A DNA stretch of 64,000 nt from Coniferiporia sulphurascens (GCA_002794785.1 NBBA01000004.1:992001-1056000), one strand, 5' to 3'; positions 27,164 to 39,015 are shown, counted from the stretch's first letter. Translations and numbers: made by a program. The notes: generated by a model not told the origin, from the sequence alone.

Positions 27164-28468
27164 TTTCAATGAAATAAAAGAATGACGAATTGAAGAGAAA
27201 GGGCAGCGCGAGACGTATAAGTTAGGTACAGAAACTGACACCAGGTCAGATGGTGAGAGGTCGAGTTAAGGGCGGCAAGACAGGATTAGCAGCATCGCGT
27301 CTGTTGGCCTTTTAACCCGACTGCAGTCCGATAGGCGCCAGGAAAGACAGCCAATAGCGCACGTCCGACAGGAAAGCGAAATCGCAGGACTCGAAGATAC
27401 TCCTCTGGTTGCGGTGTTGAATATATTCACAGCATATTATGCTTGGTGACAATCTCGTTGGGCTGGCGACGCTTTCCGGCCATTACGCAGAAGATGGGGG
27501 TGGTTAGGAATAATGAATCAATGTGGGAGAGCCAGTGTTAGCAGATAGTACGGCAGGATGCCGCTGTAAGCCATCACGAATCAGCTCCGAGTCCGAATCT
27601 ATCCTCTTCGGCATACGGGATTTAATCAAATCGGAATCTTCCGGTTACCTCGTCAGCGACATCGCCTGTGATGGAGAAGTTTGAGTTGCGAACGACATTG
27701 ATGCTCAGTTGACCATCACTTGTAATTGAAGTAATTCTACTTCAAGTTAGTGAAGTCGCCCAGTGGAAAGATGGACAACCTAGCCCGAGGTGAGTCAGCT
27801 GACAAACGAGTTCCATGGGTAGTTGTATCAATGTGTATAGCTAGGACCTCAGTTGCCAAATTCCGCAAAACTTGTGAGCATAGTCTCATGCTTACCTGGC
27901 CGAGGTTTAGTAAATCAAAATGATAGTCGAAGTCGCCTCAAATTTGGACGGCCAGAAAAAAGTGCCTCACGTGACTTTATAGGGAAAGGGAGCAGATTGC
28001 GTCCCACATCCTAAGTAGCATAGAACTTAGAAGTTATAATTGATTCTTTTTTCTTTGACTTGAACGCGAGCATTCGCATTTTTAAAAATTTAGCGACATT
28101 CATAATTTCATATCCACATATCAGTTGCCAATGTCAGCATCGAGTACGTAATATTTTTTAAACGAATAGGCATGCGCTATGCGACTGGCAATGTGGCTGT
28201 GTTGAGTTTGCAGTCGAGTTTGCTTGCCATCTTTTTGTACTACTGTTGACTGGCCTCTAACGGCGACAGCTGAAGCATTTTGAATGATCGTAAATCTGGT
28301 ACTTTGATCCTGCTTTGCGTCTTCGCACACCTCGCTTTTGCATGCATAGGCAACATCTACCAGTCGAGCTGCCACCAGACCTCGTGCTGTATTGCTGGAA
28401 CATCATCTTGCCTTGCACCCGTCTTGCTGAGCACAGACTAGCGTCAGAGCTCGAAACTTCGCGTCTGA
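27164..28468. other. Intergenic region
   Basis: About 1.3 kb without a supported gene. It contains the promoter side of secreted protein 3 and of the 5-phosphatase gene. A CACGTG lies at about 27967. The minus-strand ORF 28121-28375 has no motif. Confidence 0.45.
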
Positions 28469-31400
28469 ATGTCTCAGCTTGCTTTCAAGTCCGCAGAAAT
28501 CGCTTCTGCTCAGCGTAGGGAGGCAGAATTGGGGCGGACCATCTCCAAGGGACCCGGACGTGCTGGTGCGTGCACTCTTGCCACCTCATATTTGGTTTTC
28601 TTATTCTATAGCTTAACAAAGCAGCCCAATCAAATGTTCTTGCGCGTCTGCAGGCCTTATTTCCTAGCAGTCCAACATCTCCTCGGACGCCAGTAACAAA
28701 TGTACCGACCCAGCCAGAGCCCAAGCCCGCGTCGACCATTCCAGCCCGAAGTTCTCCGCGTTTCCTCAAAGTACGCATCGTAACGTGGAATATGCATGAT
28801 TCTCTACCGAAGGTATGCCAATCGACTGTTCATCAGATGTCTGGTGGCTTTATTTCCGTGCAGGGGAACTTGGAGGACCTTCTCGGTGCAGTCCCTGCCT
28901 ATGTACCATGTCCTATAGATGAGCAGGATAAATTTTGGATACCAAATATGACCACGGAGGACTGTCATCCGTACCATCTGGTTGTTGTGTAAGTCCTTGT
29001 ATTAACGCTTTATCGACTTGTCATTTACTCCGAATACCAGCGCTGGTCAAGAGTGTCCTACGGTATCTGGTAGGTTCTTTGGACATCACAAATACCATAA
29101 TTGTACTTTTGATGCTTATGCTCACCGTTGCAGGCATTCCTTTGGGACTAGGTGCGAGCTTTCGACACAAGGATAAGGAAAGACATAAGGATGGAGAGAA
29201 GGCCCATCGAAAGAGTAAAGGGAAGGATGGTAAGGATACCGAAGATCCTTTCGAACCCGAAGGGTCTCCGCCAATCAATTCCTCGAACCCGACAACTGAT
29301 TCGAATTCCACATCTGGTGCGAGCGGGCCTACTTCGGGTTGGAGTTGGATCTTGGAGGAATGGTTCTGTCGCGGCCTCGGTCAGCGTGGCGACCATTCGG
29401 GAACATCCTCCGCATCAGAACTGTATAATACACAACCGAGTGCTAGCGCCTCCACCAGCGCGGAGCCTTCGATATCTCCTCCTTCAGACGCAAACCCACT
29501 CATGCATTGCGAATGTACTAACTCTAAAAGCGGAGAGGAAGGTGGCAAGAAAAAGAAACACAGAGATGGGAAGCGGAATAGCTACTGCCCGGGCAAGACT
29601 GGTCCATATGAGCTTTTAGCAAAGGAAAGACTTATGGGCATTTACATGGCTGTATTCATATACAGAGATTTGAAACCACTTGTTCGGGGTTGGTTGTTCT
29701 CTTTTCCTTCTTTATCGGCCTCGCTCATGCACTAGCAGGGGTCTCCAAATCGGCGGTAACGGCGGGTTTCATAGGAGGCCGTGTTGGAAATAAAGGAGGA
29801 GTTGGCATTAGCTTGAACCTTGATGGAACAACACTGCTTTTCGTGAACGCCCATCTCGCAGGTAACTATCAGAAGAATTTGTGCTCGACTGGCTCTTATA
29901 AATTCCATTCCCGTACAGCACATGGGGAGCGTTACTTGGATCGCGTCGCAAATATGTCTAAAATCAAGGTACGGCTCACACAGGCTCTTTGGTCCCGGGT
30001 ATTCTTATACATATCTTTAGTCCGAGTTGTCGGTCAACGAATTTCTTTCGCAAGATGACCCACGCGTGATGTCGGAAGGTATATTAAGTTATTGATACAT
30101 TTGGACGTGGACTGAGCTTTGGGCTCGTAGATCTAACGGATAAATTCGATCACACGTTTGTCTTCGGGGACTTGAATTTCAGGTTAGATGTGACCCGATT
30201 ACATGCAGACTGGTTAATCTCACGGCGCGGTATGCACATTTTTGCATCTGCCCGTACAATAATTTCAATGAGTTGGTTACTTAGATTACGACCAAGCCCT
30301 CGCCTTCGATCAACTGAGAAAATTGATGGAGAAAGGCGAAGCGTTTGTGGGATTCAACGAGGCACCTATCAACTTCCCGCCCACCTTCAAGTACGACGTC
30401 ATGCGATCTCTTAAGCGCGATAAATCATTCCTGGATCGTGGTCTCTTGAAGAGTCGAGAAAGCAAACGGTGGCGTAACCGATTATCGAATCCCAGTCTTT
30501 CGGAACTTGAGGAAAGGAAGGATGCGGAAGAACCCGAATCTTTGGATCGCGCGGACTCCAACTTTGCAGATGAGATTTTAGAGAGACCACGCGGCGCATC
30601 CTTCGATACCGAAGATAACAGCTCGTTTATTTCCACGACAGTAACAACGATGTCCACGCAGTCTCGCCTTGCAGTCAACGCAGACTTCGACGATAATGAC
30701 GGCTTTTTTGTGCGCTCACAGAAGTGCACCAGTAAAGCTACTGTTGGTGAAAGAGGTGTTGGCATCACAGGGCGGAAGATGTTCTTAACGAAAACGGCAC
30801 TGAAGGCGAAAGCAAAATGGATGGCACTCCTGAAGCCGTCCGACTCAGGTACCTCGCGTCCAGCCACTGCCCGCAGGTCCTCAAAGAGGCAGAGTCATTA
30901 CGCCGCCTCGTCACCGCAATTCCAAGAGCTCTGTGCAGAGACTTCGGACGACGCATTATCAGCACACAAGGCAGCTTCGGCGATTGAACTCGGCCAGTCA
31001 CACGCGCCCGAGTCGTCTGACCTGCAACGCATGACTTCAGAAAAGAGTGCCATGTCTAACAAAAGCTTAAGCACTTCTGGACTTGGAAAACAAGCTGAAC
31101 AGGAGATGGAAGGTGCTGGTTACGATAGCTCGAGCAAGCAGCGAGTGCCTAGCTGGTGCGTTCACACTGTTATAGTCGATTTAACTCTCGAAGAAAGCAT
31201 GATTCTAAGTCATTTGATAGGTGTGACAGGATACTTTGGAAGTCGACTGTTCAAATAGAGCCTGAGTCTGAAACGGAGGATGAAGAAGATTTAGCCATTG
31301 ACCTCCGCAGTGGCCTTGGACCTCGCATGTTGCAATTTTTGACTCAAGCCCTAAAGCCCCTGTCAACTCGTGCCCGTACTTCGTCATTGTCATCCATAAC

Positions 31401-32052
31401 ATCCCTCCCTGTCATTACTTTACCTTCTCCCTTACCCACTAAGGAATTATCGCGTCCTCCAACATCATCTTCAGACATTCAACCACTTATGGCCACATCT
31501 TCAAAGGAGTTCAAGGAGCCAGCCTTGCCTAAAGTCAAGTCTTTCTCCAACGCGATCAACCTCCGCCAACGGCATATTCGCAAAGCACGGCCACCAATAT
31601 TACTGAAGACGAGGTCCATAGAGCCTACTTCGAATACGCCCATAGTCAGCCCGAATTTGCGCAAGCGCAGAGACCGGGCGCAGTCCACTACTCCAACGAT
31701 CTCGGCGCCTCTCGGCGCCACTCGCATGGATATACTTTCTAATGCGGATTTGAAAGACATCGAGGCCCCGCCAGTGCCCCCAAAGGACCTAGTTTCGAGG
31801 CCCAACCCCACGTCTGCGCGTGGCTGGCGCTTTTTCCCATTCTTTGGACGTGAGGGGGAGCCCAACGGGTTTGGGTCTAATCCGGAATTGGCATCGCCAA
31901 CCTTGGATACAATGGAGCCCTCAATCCACCGACCTCGTAAGGGGGAGATCATCCACCTTGGCTACAAATCTTTAGACGACCAAGCCATGCGACGTCTCGA
32001 GGGCCGGAGCGACCATCGTCCAGTGATTGGATCATACGCCATCTACATCTGA
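28469..32052 (+). CDS. Inositol polyphosphate 5-phosphatase family protein with interrupted catalytic domain
   Basis: Eleven exons: 28469-28565, 28622-28812, 28864-28988, 29041-29069, 29134-29688, 29739-29861, 29919-29968, 30021-30078, 30131-30229, 30285-31155, 31221-32052 (1009 codons plus stop). All hallmark motifs are present in order: VRIVTWNMHD, VVVAGQECP, GGRVGNKGGVGI, FVNAHLAA, FGDLNFRLD, FPPTFKYD, RVPSWCDRILW and a final SDHRPVIGSYAI. The family hydrolyses the 5-phosphate of phosphoinositides or inositol phosphates, acting in membrane traffic and signalling. Three long low-complexity inserts separate the motifs: a Lys/Ser-rich one of about 130 residues after the AGQE motif, about 260 residues before the PSWCDR motif, and about 250 residues before SDHRPV, so the protein ends directly after the catalytic fold. 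The acceptor of intron 1 was chosen by phase. Confidence 0.9.
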
Positions 32053-32223
32053 TTAGTGTGGCTGACGATTCTGAATTATTGCTCGTAACTTATACATACT
32101 GTCGTCCCTTGTAACGACATCACTAACTATCATAGAAGGATGCACTAAGTAATTGTAAGAGTAGCACGGACCTGGAACTTGCAGCTTTGCACATCACGAT
32201 GGTTACCATATGCATGTCAGTAA

Positions 32224-34007
32224 CTACACTGTAGCTAAATTTATACCATCCCCTTTCGTGGAATGCTCATTCCTTGATTGCTTCCCTCCTGTTAACCCTT
32301 TCCTCCAGAAACACCATACACCCAATATGTCCTATACGGGTACATTTATTAGATAAGGCAGAGTGATGGTTATGTGGTAGCATTGATATGAATAGGCTCA
32401 CCTTTTCTGTAGCGAAAACTAGGAAAGCAACTAAGGGAACTAGTGATATGAGTTATTCGGTAGTTTGTGGAGATTTTTTTTTTAAGTGCCACCTACATGC
32501 GGCTTGCATGTATTCCACGGTACCGTTGAAGAATTTGTATCTGGAGATTCCCGCAAGGAGGGATTCATCGGGGTGCAACGAAAAGGCCAGTTTCATACCT
32601 ATGAATAAGAAGAGTTGTGTGGGAACATTCGGGTCATTACTATAGACAGGGTCCAAGCCACTGGACGTAAATGAACGTACCAAAAAACTAGCACGCGGTA
32701 GGCACTGAATAATCCTATTCGAAGAAATAAGGATAGCCAGCCATTCGAACTTTCTTTTAATTTTGAACGCTGCTTATAAACCAGGATAGCTGCGAATCCT
32801 TGGATCCGGGGGTCAAGGATAAGATCAGATGTCTAAAAGTTGGTATGCGGAAGGGCAAACCTTCGAAACATATCGTGATAAGTGAAGTGATCATTCTAAA
32901 GCCATAAACGACCCAAAGTCTAATGGTCAAATTTAGTCATTGACACAAGGTATCGTCGGGGCCATGGGGCTCCTTACAGTCCGAGCCCTGGGGCTATTGA
33001 GTCTGAAAAGTTTGCATTAAGTATAACTATGCAGTCGAAGACGCCAGGAATAGAGTGGTTTGAGTTTCGCATAGGATGCCGGGTATTGATGCCGACCGCC
33101 AGCGTACTGCCAAACTTGACGTAGGAACGTAGATGACGTTAGAGTTAATATTACGATCACGATTAGCACACGACATGCTTGACATACCACCGCCGAAAAC
33201 GCTGTGAAACCAACGAATACAATGAGAGGAATCGCAATAAGCTGGCGGCGACTTTAATAAGTACTACCGAAGACACTCTAAAATAGTGTACTCACGAAGC
33301 GCGTATATGCTATTCCCGTCTTTCCCTTCTCGAGAAAATCTGGGTCAGACTTTGACTTGGTGAATGTTCGAAGTATATTCCATAACTAACGAGCATCAAT
33401 TTGAGCCATAATCAGATAGTTATAATCAGCAAAGAGTCGTGCGTGGTGGATACAACTGACGTGCACGGCCAGAGATAGGTTAGTGCAGACAGTCCTTGAC
33501 CAGGGAGTTAGTTAAGGTTATCATTTGATACGTAGATGCTTACTCACAGCGCCTGTACCCCGTCGAGTAATGCTGCCTGAACAAGGCAAACGCCATACGA
33601 TGGATTAAATGGCAAATTGGCGCCGCTCCTTCCTCGATACAGGCTACAGAAAGTTTTTAAGCGGACAGGCTATAAACTCGAAGGGAACACTCACAGCATA
33701 GAGTAAACAATAGATGAGATGATCCATGAGATACAAAAGTTGACAAAAACAGGATGCCGAGTCACCCTTTTGGAAAGGATGACAGTGAGCACTAGGATAG
33801 GTAGTAGGATGTGCCCTCCGATGACTTGAATGCCAAGGAACACCCCCTCGTCGATTCGTTGTACTAGAACCAGTTTAGCCTGACTGGACCTGGAGCGAAT
33901 AGTTGAGTAATACGATGAATCGACGTACCATGTTGAAGGTGATCATTAGTTCCTTGCCATTTCGAATTGGGGCTGGCCCACTCGGAAGGGCTTGAATCTA
34001 AAGACAT
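32224..34007 (-). CDS. Seven-helix membrane protein, tandem copy A
   Basis: Multi-exon, starting MSLDSSPSEW at 34007. Clear exons: 34007-33929; 33863-33695 (VQRIDEGVFLGIQVIGGHILLP...RVTRHPVFVNFCISWIISS); an exon with LYRGRSG...NPSYGVCLVQAALLDGVQAL; LWNILRTFTK; LIAIPLIVFVGFTAFSAV; VPGV/IPGVFDCIVILNANF; VYGFRMITSLITICFE; AAILVYKQRSKLKE...LFLRIGLF; VPLVAFLVFATEK; and DILGVWCFWRK, stop at 32224. Seven hydrophobic segments can be counted. Exon by exon it matches copy B at 35337-37075, so both are intact paralogues. The order resembles an Agaricomycete-expanded GPCR-like family ending FGTQKDI..VW, but I cannot name it. TATAAA on the minus strand at 34065-34070 sits 58 bases before the ATG. Some middle exon borders are approximate. 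Confidence 0.72.
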
Positions 34008-35336
34008 AAATATGAAAAGCCCTGCCGGCAGGGCTTGAGAAAAGAAAGAAATCCTCGGGTTCGGTTTATAAAAACAGACAGCTGAGTATGAAAAGACAAT
34101 CTTTTCCCGCCGTCCACGGGGTAGATTATAAAAGCAAGATCGGTTGGCCTGTATTTATTCAATTTGGGGTGAGGAGTCTTTTTTGTTTGTTTGGAAATTG
34201 TAGAACCGCTACCGGCGTTGCAGTGTTAACGAGCCTAGCCGGATCCCGTCGGGGTGTCAACAATCAGGACATTAACATTGCTAGAAATTAGATACATTCC
34301 ACAACGCGTGCGCCAGCGGGATACCTCGACCAGTGCCTTCAAGTTGAGTGAACTTCCGGGGAACCTATCGTATCTACTCCGGTGTACCTCACTCTTGTCG
34401 GCTTGGCATAGTATGCTTGGACCCGCGTAGTATCAATTAGTATTCCAGAATAGACGAAGATACTCAAGGCTAGCCAATAAGATACGGTTAGGTTGGCGCT
34501 CAAGTCTGTTACTACATGATGTAGTAAAGATGAAACAGTGCCACTTTCCTTCTATGGTTAACCGGCCCTCGAAACATGTGCTTAATAATCGATTATCACC
34601 AGTGCTACTAGTATGTAGTACAACACAGCACACTAGTAGTAGTACATGCACTTCTACTAGTAGTACTCTTACTACCCTATGCAAACAAAGTTCTCGGTTT
34701 ATTCTTCTGTTGCCAGTACTGGACCTTGCACGGAACTGTGACAACTTCTGTTGGAACAGTCCGGATGCGATTTCAAGTTTGCCCGCACGAAATTTTGACA
34801 CTGGCACACCCACTGAGAGAGCCATCTGGTCGCCCTTGGCACCATCACCACCATGATCAAGTCCTGATCCTTTCATTAGACATAGACATCAACGAGTCAG
34901 ACCCGCCCTCCCCATATTCGGTTGTCCCGGTCAGCATTGATGTTCTCGGCAGAACTCACATCTTCCAAGAGTATCGAGGATCTCGAACCAGCAATGCTCC
35001 TCCTCGCAACTCAGCCACTATCCGGATCTCCATGTGAATACATCTGGAGCATACTACGCAGGCAACATACACACAGATCCGAACACTGCGGTATCAGATT
35101 GCATAAAAAATATTCCCTCTTTAAGGTCCCTCCGCGCGCGCTAATCTTGCTGCCGAGGACAAGTACACTGTCTTGGTCGTCATGAACGACGCAAAGATAA
35201 TATCAAAAAAAAAACTGGTCCTATCGTACATACAAACAGCCACAAAGATCCGGATATTGCGGCTCTCGCACATCCGCATGCCCACGCCTACGCCCAATAA
35301 CCATACTGCAACACCGCTCGGATCCCATTATACTTC
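34008..35336. other. Spacer between the tandem membrane-protein genes
   Basis: About 1.3 kb. A CTAGTAG-rich patch lies at about 34609-34673. Several + strand frames around 34726-35185 look weakly coding (for example DQVLILSLDIDINESDPPSPY near 34856-34915) but no exon chain with a start, splice sites and stop could be built. May contain a gene fragment. Confidence 0.4.
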
Positions 35337-37075
35337 TCAGCATTCTGATACGCTTTCCTTTTGTATGGAACTTTTCCGTTTTCTCTGACCCCTTGCGGGG
35401 GACTCTTTCCTCCAGAAGCACCACACACTTAGCACGTCCTGTGAAGTGCTCGTCAGTCAATGGGACGCTGGGGGCATGGACATGCTCACCTTTTCCGTAG
35501 CAAAAACTAGGAAAGTGACCAAAGGAACTGTGGTTGGGGAATTCGTGATACATTTTAGCTTAAATGCTAAATGCTCATTGAATAGACTTCACTCACTCGC
35601 AGCTTGTACAAAGTCAATAACTCCGTTGAAGATGTTGTCTTTGGCAATCCCCACGAGGAGAAGTTCGTCAGGGTGCAGTATAACAGCTAAATTCAAGCTT
35701 AACAAGGGATGAAACCGGTTTTTGGCAGTAATAAATGCGGGGCCGCTATTAGAGACCGACAGTCATTAAGCTGTGAGCAGGTGAACTCACCAAAGGGCCA
35801 TGATACGGTAGACGCTGAACAAGACTAAACGCAAGAATAACGACTGCCAACCAAATCCACTTGGAATCTTCCGCAGTTCCGCTCGCTGATTGTAAACCAA
35901 GCGTGCAACAAGCGCTAGAGATTTGGCCAAGTGTGAGCCTATTTGTCGACAAAAGAAGGAGGGGATAATATGATATACCCTCGAAGCACACTGTGATGAA
36001 TGAGACAGCAACCGAAAAGCCATAGACGGCTCGAACCCTTGAAAATCAAACTCAGCTGGAAGTAAAGGATGAACATGGGATGGTGGGGACTTACAATTTG
36101 AGGCCAGGTGTTATAGAGGCCGAAAAGTTTGCGTTAAACAGGATTACACAGTAGAAAACGCCAGGGACAGAAAGGTTTGAATCTGGTATAGGAATATCAG
36201 TGTTGCCGTCGATTGCCAGTGCGCTCCCAGCCTAAGAGAAAGGGGCGTTAGGAGTGATTCTCTACCAAGACAAAATTACACACCACCACCGAGTATATTG
36301 TGAAAATCATGAAAATAGTGAAGGGTACCGCGAGGAGCTGGCGAGGTTTTTAGCAAAACGTTACGACGGAACATTAGACTCGCAAGCTCACGCAACATGT
36401 GTATAACAAACCCGGTCCTTCTTTCTCGAGGAAGGCTAAACTTCTTTTCACCTTGCCGTGACTTCGGAGTAGTATCCATAACTGATGGCAAATATGAGTG
36501 AGGCTACTCTTGCTAGCTGATAGGCAGGTCTGCAACTCACGTGCACCACCAAGGACAAGTTGGTACAGACGGTCCTAATTCGCAGACTCATCACAGCTGT
36601 CATGTATTACTATAGGAACTTACTTACAATGCCTGTACTCCATTGACTAATGCCGCTTGAATAAGACACATATCGTAAGACGGATCCAACGAAAGATTGT
36701 CATCGCTGCTCCTCCCCCGGTATACGCTACGGAAAGTCTTTTAAACAAACGAACTTCGGGCGCGAAGTAAACACTCACAGCAACGAATAGATGACGGATG
36801 AGAAAATCCACGAGATGCAAAAGTTGACGAAAACAGGATGCCGAGTCACCCTCTTGGAAAAGATGATGGTGAGCACTAGGATAGGTAGTAGGATGTGCCC
36901 GCCGACGATTTGGATGCCGAGAAAAATCCTCTCGTCGATTTGTTGTACTAGACACATTTCTTGTCAGCCCTGAAGCACGAGTAACTGGATATGTTCAAAT
37001 TTACAAACCATGTTGGTAATGATCCAGCAGTGCTTGCTGTTCTGGACTATACGCCTGGGATGAATTTGAAGACAT
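35337..37075 (-). CDS. Seven-helix membrane protein, tandem copy B
   Basis: Start MSSNSSQAYSPEQQ at 37075. Exons include 37075-37009, 36947-36779 (VQQIDERIFLGIQIVGGHILLPILVL...RHPVFVNFCISWIFSS), 36726-36628 (YRGRSSDDNLSLDPSYDMCLIQAALVNGVQAL), 36574-36541 (TVCTNLSLVVH), from 36481 (LWILLRSHGK), then LLAVPFTIFMIFTIYSVV, VPGVFYCVILFNANF, VYGFSVAVSFITVCFE, ARLVYNQRAELRK, IPLVTFLVFATEK and a last exon DVLSVWCFWRKE with stop at 35337. Gene order, exon sizes and phases mirror copy A (for example both second exons are 169 bases). Surface or endomembrane receptor-like topology is inferred; the ligand is unknown. It is head-to-head with secreted mini-protein 4, 1.2 kb away. A TATAAG element on the minus strand lies at about 37106-37111. 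Confidence 0.74.
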
Positions 37076-38277
37076 GACTGTGAAAGGCCCGATCCCCTGG
37101 TCGGACTTATAAAAGGGCGTTAAAAAGCAAAACTTCGTGCTCAGCACTGTTGTAAAGCGAAATAAGGGAGTGAACGGTCCTGGCAGCGTCGGTCGCCAGC
37201 GAAGGAGGCTAAACGAAGTGAGAGGGGAAGTTCCGTCCTTCCATTATTTAAGATGTATGGAATCACTGGCCCCAGTAGGCTGGTCCGATGTTATGATCAG
37301 CGTTGGGATGTCGACAGACCAGTACTATGTTTTATAGCCGGCCAGGCCATCGGTGGCAGCGTTCTCCAGATATGATCCCAGTTTACTGGTTGGTTCCCTT
37401 CCGAGACTGGCGGAGTGCTAGTCCTAAACGCCAACGCAGGTTGGGCCTTCAAGTTAGCCGGTCAATGACGGTTGCTTGCGAGTTGCAGTGGAAGCAAGAT
37501 ATAGTGTGATCATCAAATGTTCCTGAATGTGCTATAAGCGCATTTATAGAGCATTCAGTGATGATCATACAATCATTGATACTTACGGTTCCTCATCACT
37601 ACTTTGTATGTACATGTATGTATGATACATGTCAGTATCACACCAGCTTCTTGTTTGGACACAGCTTGATGGTTCCCTGCAAGCTCTACGAGACGAGGGC
37701 CGAAACGACATGGTGAGGAAGTTCGATGTCTAGCCCTCGCGGGTCAACGTATAGTGCAGATATTCCGGCGGCGCCCTTCCTGTAGTAACGTTGAGTCGGG
37801 AGATGCCGTTTTTCGGGAGCCTCGTCGACGCAAACGGCCGCTAGCCCCCTCGGGACCTCAACTATGGCTTCGTATCGGTTTGGAAACCTCGAACGGCCTG
37901 AACGTGTGAACAATGTTGTAATATGGCGAGTGGTTGTAAGATGGTTGGGAACAATGGTCCTAAGCACCAGTGATCTATCAGACTTCTTCTTGCACTGGTA
38001 TCCGCTATGTTGGTTGGGGAACGAGCCGGTATGGATAAGTCCAGTGCCACGACGAGCAGCATAAAACCCGCAGATGCCTCAATGAGGTTTCGGCGCCCTC
38101 ACACAATCTTCCCCTCTACACGTCCTGCCTCCCTCGCAGCGTCCCGTCTCCTTGACAGCCCCAGTGCCGCTATTCCCAAGTACCCGTCTTACATCTGGCA
38201 CGAAGACAGATAGCGGTAGGTTATGGGTACTTTCTTCTGTAAAAAAAACACTGACTCAGCACTCAACAGATACTACT
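37076..38277. other. Divergent spacer between membrane protein B and secreted mini-protein 4
   Basis: About 1.2 kb with no supported gene. It contains the imperfect hairpin at 37507-37567 and a short ATGTA-type repeat at about 37606-37640. The minus-strand ORFs at 37686-37967 and 37862-38062 have no motif. Confidence 0.5.
37507..37567. repeat. Imperfect 61-base inverted repeat
   Basis: Outer arms TGATCATCA and TGATGATCA are exact reverse complements. Inner arms CTGAATGTGCTATAA and TTATAGAGCATTCAG pair with one mismatch around a loop of about six bases. A 7-base bulge (AATGTTC) lies only on the left arm. It could be a transcription-factor site, a hairpin or the trace of a tiny foldback element. 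Confidence 0.6.
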
Positions 38278-38486
38278 ATGAGGGCATACTCTCACATCAT
38301 CATGGTTCTTCTCTGCTCGCTTATCGGCGCACACTCGCTTCCCATACCAGTAAGTGTTTGCCAAATATATTATGCACGAGAGTTTAAAAGCGCCTTCCGC
38401 ACCCCAAGTTTGAAGATCCTGAAACAATATCCGGCCGTCTCCCTCGCGACTCCGATTGCTCAATCAATCTTAAGACGTGCAAGTAG
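38278..38486 (+). CDS. Secreted mini-protein 4 with C-terminal Cys pair (49 aa)
   Basis: Two exons, 38278-38349 and 38409-38486, around a 59-base phase-0 intron with a consensus GTAAGT donor. Exon 1 is a signal peptide plus proline stub (MRAYSHIIMVLLCSLIGAHSLPIP). Exon 2 gives only 25 residues, FEDPETISGRLPRDSDC then SINLKTCK. The two mature cysteines are C-x6-C, the second one residue from the end; LPRD just before them could be a processing site (inference). TGACTCA lies at 38252-38258, 20 bases before the ATG. Same architecture as the genes at 16845, 25073 and 26553, and the same 59-base intron length as 16845. Located head-to-head with seven-helix protein B. Confidence 0.65.
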
Positions 38487-39015
38487 CGGTCCGAAGTAGA
38501 CGATTAACAGGGTCACGTGTTCAGTTTGAGAATCTGTCAGTGACGAGTAGCAGGTCCACTACAGTATCTTCCTCGTAAAGCGAAGCAGTGTAGAACAAGA
38601 TGTATGTTTTATTTCAAGGCGTCATATATCTGTTTTGGTGCTAGGAGTAGAGCAACCGTCCACAGTCCGGCGAAGGGCTACTTGTTCTAAATAGTTAGTA
38701 GGCTTTTTTGTGGCTCATAATCGAGGCAAAGTGCTTTCAAGAATGGGCTGTATGACCCAACTCAGATTCCCACAGGGTACGGAGTGGATCGATTTGGCCG
38801 GAATGTCGACTCAATAATAAGTGGAATGGGCACACCCCCCGGTTTCGCATTGAATGCCTGATTGAGAATGATGCTGCTTAAGATGCAACATGAACCGAAA
38901 ATTGTCAAGTAGCCAATCATCCGTGATGCCCTGGTACAGCTAGATTAATGCAAGCGTTACATGAATACATCGTAAAGCGTATGGACCATAATGCATCATG
39001 GAAGCGCCGGATCGA
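38487..39015. other. Tail-to-tail spacer
   Basis: About 530 bases between mini-protein 4 and ribosomal protein S20. No gene seen; likely 3'UTR sequence on both sides. Confidence 0.55.

Noticed and set aside
34609..34673. CTAGTAG/TAGTAC-rich patch as a terminal repeat of a transposon
   Set aside because: Short and irregular, with no partner copy or transposase frame nearby.
16845..38486. Mini-proteins as lipopeptide mating pheromones
   Set aside because: None ends in a CAAX box, and all have signal peptides, unlike basidiomycete a-factor-type pheromone precursors.
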